Source of the DNA: Staphylococcus agnetis
GTDB lineage: Bacteria > Bacillota > Bacilli > Staphylococcales > Staphylococcaceae
Direction: 5' to 3'
DNA length: 64,000 bases
Assembly: GCF_002901865.1 (NCBI RefSeq)
Contig: NZ_PPQF01000008.1
Location: 1-64,000, forward strand
Shown: piece by piece, positions 58,770-64,000 of the stretch
Layout of the letters: each line of letters starts with the position of its first letter
Position numbering within the stretch: position 1 is the first letter of the stretch
Notes under the pieces: model-generated
The model's input: only the letters and a program-made list of their open reading frames with translations
Told to the model about the DNA's origin: nothing
Database searches by the model: none
Program-made: the position numbers and the translations under genes

Positions 58770-59984
58770 TTATAATGCGATGAAACCATTGCTATCTAAC
58801 GTATTATTAAATTCTTCTAAATCTTCTTCTGAATTTAATTCGTCAATTTCTTTAGTCGTATCGTCTTTGGTTAATCGGTTGCCTTCTAAAAGATAATTTG
58901 AGTAACCAGAGTACGCATATTTTACCTCTGGGTCAGAGTATTTGCTTGTTTCAGTGACTTTTACTGCAGTAATTAACGTCACTCTAGTGTCTTCGATGTC
59001 GTTCACGGGTGAGATTTTTTCAGACGTGTCATCACTATCGCTTGAACCAAAAGCAAATTCTGATTCTACATTATTGCTCGTTTTAAAGTATTGACCAATT
59101 TGTTCGGTAGAGGATTTTGAATAACTTGAACTTTTAAAACGATCATTAATAAGTTTAGTGTTGTCTTCTAATAAAGCGCTCACGTTTTCTAGCTTATTAA
59201 TGTCTTTTAAATCTTTTACTTCTAATTCATATGTTGTATTGCCCTTAAAGTTCGTGGATTCACTATCATTAATTTGCTTGACAACTTCTTCAGGTACTTC
59301 TAACTTGACTTTATCTCCATTTTTCAGTTTTCCATTATTTGGGACGGTAAATTCAAAGTTTGAAAGAGATAGCTTTTTGATTGATTCAGGTGCATCTTTA
59401 TATAAAAGATGTAGTTGCCCGCTACCATTCAATCCAGTAAATGTTGGATTTAAGCCTTCAAATAAAGATTTTGCATCAAGAGATTTCGGATTTTTTAAAC
59501 CGGACACTTTAAATTCTTTAGTGAATTCTTTTGCTTTTAGTTGATACTCTTTTGACATGTTTTTCTTAATTTTTAACGTGACTTTAATTTTGTCACCATT
59601 TGATAATTTATCTTCTTTATCAATATCAAGGTCAAAGCTTTCTAATATCTTTCCTGCTTTCAACAATTGATCTTGTTCTTCTTTAGTGAATTTTTCGCTA
59701 TCTAAGTCGTCTGTATTACCTTTTTCAATCATCTCAATGACATCTTTATTTTTAAAATCTGCCTGTCTTAATGCTTGAGCTAAAAGTTTATTTGTAATTT
59801 TTTCTAAGGACTTATCAGTGATATGTGCATAACCTGATCCGTTGTATCCTGAAAATTCGACTTTGACATCATCTTCTACATTTACTTTCTTATTTTTAAT
59901 GAATACGAATGTGAGTAAAATAATGACAGCTAACGCCACAATACCACTGATAATAAACCATTTGTACTTTTTAATGAAATCCAT
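58770..59984 (-). CDS. Membrane-anchored protein with repeated GSG-type domains
   Basis: A 404-residue protein: short basic cytoplasmic start (MDFIKKYKW), one transmembrane helix (about 10-30), then an acidic Lys/Asp/Ser-rich extracellular part. Two related units begin VKVEFSGYNGSGYAHI and NPTFTGLNGSGQLHLLY, each followed by a beta-rich segment with KNGDKVKLEV / SNGDKIKVTL. This arrangement resembles the extracellular part of zinc-ribbon membrane proteins of streptococci and staphylococci, but no zinc ribbon is present. Function unknown. Start ATG 59984 has GGTGGGAG upstream; a GTG four codons earlier is possible. It lies alone beside repeat B. Confidence 0.7.
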   Translation of the reverse strand: MDFIKKYKWFIISGIVALAVIILLTFVFIKNKKVNVEDDVKVEFSGYNGSGYAHITDKSLEKITNKLLAQALRQADFKNKDVIEMIEKGNTDDLDSEKFTKEEQDQLLKAGKILESFDLDIDKEDKLSNGDKIKVTLKIKKNMSKEYQLKAKEFTKEFKVSGLKNPKSLDAKSLFEGLNPTFTGLNGSGQLHLLYKDAPESIKKLSLSNFEFTVPNNGKLKNGDKVKLEVPEEVVKQINDSESTNFKGNTTYELEVKDLKDINKLENVSALLEDNTKLINDRFKSSSYSKSSTEQIGQYFKTSNNVESEFAFGSSDSDDTSEKISPVNDIEDTRVTLITAVKVTETSKYSDPEVKYAYSGYSNYLLEGNRLTKDDTTKEIDELNSEEDLEEFNNTLDSNGFIAL

Positions 59985-60187
59985 CTGCGCTCCCACCCTT
60001 TTTTAAGTTTTTAAATATCAATAAAAATTGTATTGTGGTAATCATAACATAAAATGATAAAATGTAGGTTGGTATATATACTTTAAATAATATAAGTTGT
60101 TATTGTTTTTAAAATTACAAAAATAACATTCTATAAATCTATTAAGTTAAAGTGCATTTAATGAGATAACATTTATATGGATGCCGA

Positions 60188-60222
60188 AAAAAAAGAGAGG
60201 TGATATTGAACACCTCTTAAGA
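60188..60222 (-). terminator. Terminator of the lysE-type operon
   Basis: On the minus strand AAGAGGTG pairs with CACCTCTC-type sequence and is followed by eight T, 20 bases past the last gene. The rest of the interval (59985-60187) holds only AT-rich sequence and the ribosome site of the membrane-anchored gene. Confidence 0.85.
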
Positions 60223-60241
60223 AAGTTAAATATAAGTAGAA

Positions 60242-60865
60242 TTATAAAAGTTGAAGAATGTTTTTAAGGATGATGATTGCTACGACAATGATAATGATAC
60301 TTGAGCATTTGTTTAATATAATAATAAATTTACCCGTACGATCGACATGACCTACAAAACGTCCCAATAAGACTAACGTGATAAACCATACCCATGATAC
60401 CGTAATCGTTGCTAGCGTAAAGATGACTTTTTCACTTCCTGTATAAAGCGCTGCACTTGTCCCGATAACGCCGATAGTATCCATAATCGCATGCGGATTT
60501 AACAGTGAAACTGAGAGGGCAAAGCCAATTTGTTTCTTAGCCGACATTTGTGTCTGCTTTTCTATTGACGCAGGCTTTTCACGCCATAATGACCAGGCCA
60601 TATAAAGTAAAAAAATGAAACCAATGATATAAACGACCAATTGAAGCGTAGGTAAAGACATCAACACTAAAGAGACGCCTAAAACCGCAAGTAAAATTAA
60701 TAACGTATCACATAAACCTGCAGTCACGATGACCGGTAGGGTACGCACCCAATTTTTGTGATTTGCCCCTTGATTAAAAACAAAGACATTTTGAGCACCT
60801 AACGGTAAAATCAAGCCTAATGCGAGTAAAATGCCATGTAACACTGCTTGCAACATTTTAATCAC
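60242..60865 (-). CDS. LysE/ArgO-family amino acid exporter
   Basis: A 207-residue polytopic membrane protein with about six helices. The family signature GLILPLGAQNVFVFNQG is near the N-terminus and SLLNPHAIMDTIGVIG in the middle, as in LysE and ArgO, which export basic amino acids. Its first codon (GTG at 60865) overlaps the stop of the preceding DUF3923 gene, indicating coupling; an ATG three codons later is the alternative. Substrate (lysine, arginine or other) is not decidable from sequence, and no LysG/ArgP regulator is adjacent. Confidence 0.88.
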   Translation of the reverse strand: MIKMLQAVLHGILLALGLILPLGAQNVFVFNQGANHKNWVRTLPVIVTAGLCDTLLILLAVLGVSLVLMSLPTLQLVVYIIGFIFLLYMAWSLWREKPASIEKQTQMSAKKQIGFALSVSLLNPHAIMDTIGVIGTSAALYTGSEKVIFTLATITVSWVWFITLVLLGRFVGHVDRTGKFIIILNKCSSIIIIVVAIIILKNILQLL

Positions 60866-61122
60866 ACTTTCTCTTGATATTTCGGTTTATTACGTTCTTT
60901 GATTGTTAATGTAATATTAATCACCATCCAAGTAAATTGAATCGTGAACGGAATAATGAATTGTGCCAGCCAAATTAGGATTATAACGAAATAAATATGT
61001 ATAGCGTCAGATGAAATTTGATGAGCTGGGCCATTCATATTTAATATGACGATTACTCCAATAATAGACAATAATAACCAAAAGGCATTAAAAATCCACC
61101 ATATAATCCACGATATTTTCAT
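60862..61122 (-). CDS. DUF3923-family small membrane protein
   Basis: An 86-residue protein with two to three hydrophobic helices (ISWIIWWIFNAFWLLLSIIG, IYFVIILIWLAQFIIPFTI). Pattern W-x3-A-F-W and the layout of helices match DUF3923, a small staphylococcal/bacillal membrane family of unknown role. It overlaps the LysE-type gene by four bases and may act with it. A homologous gene lies 143 bases upstream. Confidence 0.7.
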   Translation of the reverse strand: MKISWIIWWIFNAFWLLLSIIGVIVILNMNGPAHQISSDAIHIYFVIILIWLAQFIIPFTIQFTWMVINITLTIKERNKPKYQEKV

Positions 61123-61265
61123 AAAAAATCCCCCTAAGATAAGTATGACATTGATGTTGATGCATCATTTAAAAAATATGACGTCATCATTAACGTTGAT
61201 ATATGTAAACTTTTGAATACGAAATAATGCAATTTTTGCTTGGTGTTGTATTAGCGGTATAACGG

Positions 61266-61493
61266 CTATTTTTTAGATTTAATCAGATTGAAAATGAACC
61301 ATATGATTTGAATGCAACATGGAATGATATAAAATACACTCCATACACCGATGGAAATCAGTTTTAATTCTGGCGTTTGAACTGTACCGGTACCGTCAAC
61401 TTCACGTAACCATAAAAAAGCCGATACACTTAAATATAAAATGAACCAAAAAGCTGTTATGATGCTCCACAACACCCACGATGCTCTCAACAT
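61266..61493 (-). CDS. DUF3923-family small membrane protein, second copy
   Basis: A 75-residue relative of the preceding protein, with ASWVLWSIITAFWFILYL, GTVQTPELKLISIGVW and IIPCCIQIIWFIFNLIKS. It fits DUF3923 better than the neighbour, as it retains the VQTPELKL loop. AGGAGGACG precedes the ATG. The pair probably arose by tandem duplication; the 143-base gap may carry a second promoter. Confidence 0.72.
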   Translation of the reverse strand: MLRASWVLWSIITAFWFILYLSVSAFLWLREVDGTGTVQTPELKLISIGVWSVFYIIPCCIQIIWFIFNLIKSKK

Positions 61494-61574
61494 AACGTCC
61501 TCCTATAAAAATTATTTATTATTAAATATAATAACATAAAAATGATGGATAGGACGTAAAGCTTTTCAATTTAT

Positions 61575-61762
61575 AATTGTCCCTAACACCTCGCTTCTAG
61601 GCGTTTTACCTTAAAAAGGAATTTCGGATTCGGCTTTATGCCTCAGAAATCTCGGCTAAGGAATCAATTGCAAGTCATCATAGTGTCCATCATTAAAAAT
61701 ATATTTATTTATATAGAAAAATAATAGCCAACAAATTCATTAGTTCATGAAATTTGCTGGCT
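61575..61762 (-). repeat. Dispersed palindromic repeat, copy C
   Basis: Inverted relative to copies A and B. On the minus strand it runs AGCCAGCAAATTTCATGAAC (hairpin), a GATGGACACTATGATG tract, then AATTGATTCCTTAGCCGAG and finally GCGAGGTGTTAGGGACAATT. It aligns with copy B over about 190 bases but lacks the 19-base palindrome. The hairpin end can terminate the adjacent cyclase-family gene. Confidence 0.85.
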
Positions 61763-61812
61763 TTTTGATTTTTAGAGTTGTTATTTTTGAGTCCCCGATA
61801 AATTATCATTTT

Positions 61813-62556
61813 TTATTCTGGAAGTATCGCAAAACTACGCACAGGAAATCCAGGAGCTTGATCAGGTTTTGGCGGGATGTGATAAATGATTGCGCCACGT
61901 GTAGGAAGTTGATCTAAATTGTTTAAAAGCTCAATTTGATACGTATCTTGTCCTAAAACATAACGTTCACCTGCGATATCACCATGTTTTCGAATATCAA
62001 CAGAAGCATCGGTATCAAATGTTTCATGACCAATGGCTTTTACGTGACGTGTTTCGATTAAAAATTTTAAAGCATCAAGCCCCCAACCGGGAAGATGTTG
62101 ATGGCCTTCAGCATCTTTATTTTCAAATTGTTCCGTATGAGGCCAACGTTTCGACCAATCACTTCGAAAGGCGACGAACGTGTCAGGTTCGATTGTCCCA
62201 TTTTGTGCTTCCCACTGTTCAACGTGTTCACGTGTAAGCACAAAGTCAGCATTTTCCGCTACTTCTTTAGAAAAATCGAGCACAATTAACGGGAGTACCA
62301 ATTCTTTAAGCGCCAATTCATGTAAGTACCGTGTGTGATCTACAAAGTGAATAGGGGCATCAATATGGGTGCCGTATTGTGTCACAAGCTGCCACTGTTG
62401 AACAAAAAATCCATCTTTTTGAACAGTGAATGGGGTGTCAATTTGAGCACCTTCAAACGCACTAAAGTGAGGGGAGTGTGCGTTGAAGGTATGTGTTAAA
62501 TCCACCCATGTCAGGGACTTTAAATGATCAAGTTGTTGCCATAATGGATAGGACAT
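61813..62556 (-). CDS. Cyclase / kynurenine formamidase-like hydrolase
   Basis: A metal-dependent hydrolase of the cyclase (PF04199-type) family, 247 residues. The zinc-binding motif is YGTHIDAPIHF, preceded by WVDLTHTFNAHSPHF; the second histidine cluster is in KAIGHETFDTDAS. Family members hydrolyse N-formylkynurenine, isatin or related lactams; no tryptophan-catabolism gene is nearby, so the substrate is open. The ATG at 62556 (MSYPLWQQLDH) has AAAGGATG before it. It follows metE by 24 bases and is probably co-transcribed. Confidence 0.83.
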   Translation of the reverse strand: MSYPLWQQLDHLKSLTWVDLTHTFNAHSPHFSAFEGAQIDTPFTVQKDGFFVQQWQLVTQYGTHIDAPIHFVDHTRYLHELALKELVLPLIVLDFSKEVAENADFVLTREHVEQWEAQNGTIEPDTFVAFRSDWSKRWPHTEQFENKDAEGHQHLPGWGLDALKFLIETRHVKAIGHETFDTDASVDIRKHGDIAGERYVLGQDTYQIELLNNLDQLPTRGAIIYHIPPKPDQAPGFPVRSFAILPE

Positions 62557-62580
62557 GGCTATCATCCTTTCTAAAAGTGA

Positions 62581-64000
62581 TTATGCTGTCGGTGTTGTCG
62601 TATGTTGACGTAGTTTTTTCGCGCTGTTCACGAGAACGTTTAAAGCGTCTTTCACTTCTGCTTCTTTACGCGTTTTCAAACCACAGTCTGGGTTCACCCA
62701 GAAGAGTGAGCGGTCAATTTGTTGTAAGCCTCTTTGAATGGCCGTCGTTATTTCATCTTCAGTAGGAATACGCGGACTATGAATATCGTATACGCCTAAG
62801 CCGATACCTAAATCATAATTGATATCTTCAAAGTCTTTGATTAAATCGCCATGACTACGTGATGTTTCAATAGAAATAACATCCGCATCAAGTTCATGAA
62901 TCGCATGAATGATTTGACCAAATTGTGAGTAGCACATATGTGTGTGGATTTGTGTATGATCCGCCACTGATGATGTCGCCAGTTTGAAGCTATGCACGGC
63001 TTTACGTAAATAATCTTCATGATAGGCTTTACGCAGTGGTAAGCCTTCACGTAATGCAGGTTCATCCACTTGAATGACTTTAATACCAGCTTCCTCGAGC
63101 GCTAACACTTCCTCATTAATAGCTAAAGCGATTTGGTTTTGTACCTCTTCTCGCGGTAAGTCTACACGTTCAAATGACCAGTTTAAAATCGTCACAGGAC
63201 CCGTAAGCATACCTTTGACAGGTTTGTCTGTTAAGCTTTGTGCATAAACAGTTTCTTTGACTGTTAGCGGTGCTGTCCATTTCACATCACCATATATAAT
63301 CGGTGGTTTCACCGCACGAGAACCATAAGACTGCACCCAACCGAATTTTGTCACTAAAAATCCTTGAAGTTTTTCACCAAAGAATTCAACCATGTCGTTA
63401 CGTTCGAATTCACCATGGACAAACACGTCTAAGCCAATATCTTCTTGAATATCGATCCAACGTCCAATTTCCGCTTTTAAGAATGTTTCGTATTCCTCAT
63501 TTGAAATACGATTGTTTTTCCAATCCGCACGTTTTTTTCGTACTTCTGGAGATTGTGGAAATGATCCAATCGTCGTTGTAGGTAAATCAGGTAAATTTAA
63601 ACGTTCTTGTTGTAATACTTTACGTGTTTCAAACTTAGATTCACGTGAAGCACGCACACTGTCAAAGTCGTATGTTAAATTTTTGAAATCTTGATTTTGG
63701 AAACGATCATATTGGGCCTGTAATGTGTCTAATTTTTCATGATTTCCTTCATTGATTGCACGCTTTAATGCATCTAATTCTTCTAATTTTTCTGTCGCAA
63801 AACTTAAACCATCACGTACCGTTTCATCCAATGTTTCATCATCTAATGATACCGGAACGTGAAGCAATGATGATGAAGGGTTGATATAAAGATCATCTGT
63901 ATAAGTTGTTAATGTTTCAATGAGCGCTTTTTTAGCTTGAACATCAGCCGCCCATACATTACGACCGTCAATGATACCAGCGAATAATGTTTTAGATGAA
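62581..64000 (-). CDS. metE: Cobalamin-independent methionine synthase MetE (3' part, cut by the window edge)
   Basis: Transfers the methyl group of 5-methyltetrahydropteroyl-tri-L-glutamate to homocysteine to make methionine. The visible 473 codons comprise the end of the N-terminal barrel and the whole C-terminal barrel; the family is about 750 residues, so the gene continues past 64000. Zinc ligands are seen in HTHMCYSQF (His, Cys), [10 protein letters not shown] (Glu) and [10 protein letters not shown] (Cys). [11 protein letters not shown] begins the catalytic barrel. The reading frame is open to the last base; an internal TTG near 63867 is not the start. Its upstream control region is outside the window. 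Confidence 0.96.
   Translation of the reverse strand, partial: SSKTLFAGIIDGRNVWAADVQAKKALIETLTTYTDDLYINPSSSLLHVPVSLDDETLDETVRDGLSFATEKLEELDALKRAINEGNHEKLDTLQAQYDRFQNQDFKNLTYDFDSVRASRESKFETRKVLQQERLNLPDLPTTTIGSFPQSPEVRKKRADWKNNRISNEEYETFLKAEIGRWIDIQEDIGLDVFVHGEFERNDMVEFFGEKLQGFLVTKFGWVQSYGSRAVKPPIIYGDVKWTAPLTVKETVYAQSLTDKPVKGMLTGPVTILNWSFERVDLPREEVQNQIALAINEEVLALEEAGIKVIQVDEPALREGLPLRKAYHEDYLRKAVHSFKLATSSVADHTQIHTHMCYSQFGQIIHAIHELDADVISIETSRSHGDLIKDFEDINYDLGIGLGVYDIHSPRIPTEDEITTAIQRGLQQIDRSLFWVNPDCGLKTRKEAEVKDALNVLVNSAKKLRQHTTTPTA

Overview
The window is the replication-origin region of a low-GC Gram-positive coccus, almost certainly a Staphylococcus. The order rpmH-rnpA-mnmE-mnmG-rsmG-noc on one side of oriC and dnaA-dnaN-yaaA-recF-gyrB-gyrA-nnrD-hutH-serS on the other, then azlCD-metX-yybS-gdpP-rplI-dnaB-purA-tRNA-walRKHIJ-rlmH, is the staphylococcal core backbone, and the proteins closely resemble what I remember of S. 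aureus sequences. Species cannot be fixed from the sequence alone; a non-aureus species is likely.

Layout. 0.2-8 kb (minus strand): rlmH with an exact SCC integration site at its 3' end, a solitary arsB, and the essential walRKHIJ cell-wall regulon operon. 8-18 kb: two tRNA genes (Glu, Asp), yrhK, purA, the dnaB-type helicase, rplI-gdpP-yybS, metX under a SAM riboswitch, and azlCD. 18.5-25.3 kb: a 12-gene gas vesicle cluster inserted between azlC and serS, which are neighbours in S. aureus as I recall it. 25.8-40 kb: serS with a T-box leader, hutH, nnrD, the gyrase/recF/dnaN/dnaA block and a bipartite oriC with DnaA boxes on both sides of dnaA. A DsbA-like thioredoxin gene interrupts the dnaN-yaaA junction.

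40-46 kb (plus strand): rpmH, rnpA, mnmE, mnmG, rsmG, noc. 46-64 kb is accessory: an mhq-type quinone-resistance operon with MarR-type operators, a WalR-controlled lytM, a GNAT, a beta-helix-like protein, yceI, cstA with a catabolite operator, urease accessory genes ureEFGD without ureABC, a repetitive membrane-anchored protein, a LysE exporter with DUF3923 proteins, a cyclase-family hydrolase and the 3' part of metE. Three copies of a dispersed palindromic repeat lie at 51.9, 58.5 and 61.6 kb.

Most unusual system: the gas vesicle operon. Its order (gvpQ-B-R-F-G-L-S-K-J-T-X-U) follows the Bacillus/Priestia megaterium cluster, but no gvpN lies at its usual place. It carries two very large low-complexity proteins, one lysine-rich and one with Arg/Lys blocks followed by a Glu/Asp tail, and a terminator-like hairpin after the main structural gene that could set subunit stoichiometry. 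Functions are inferred from recognised families and motifs; nothing was computed or searched.
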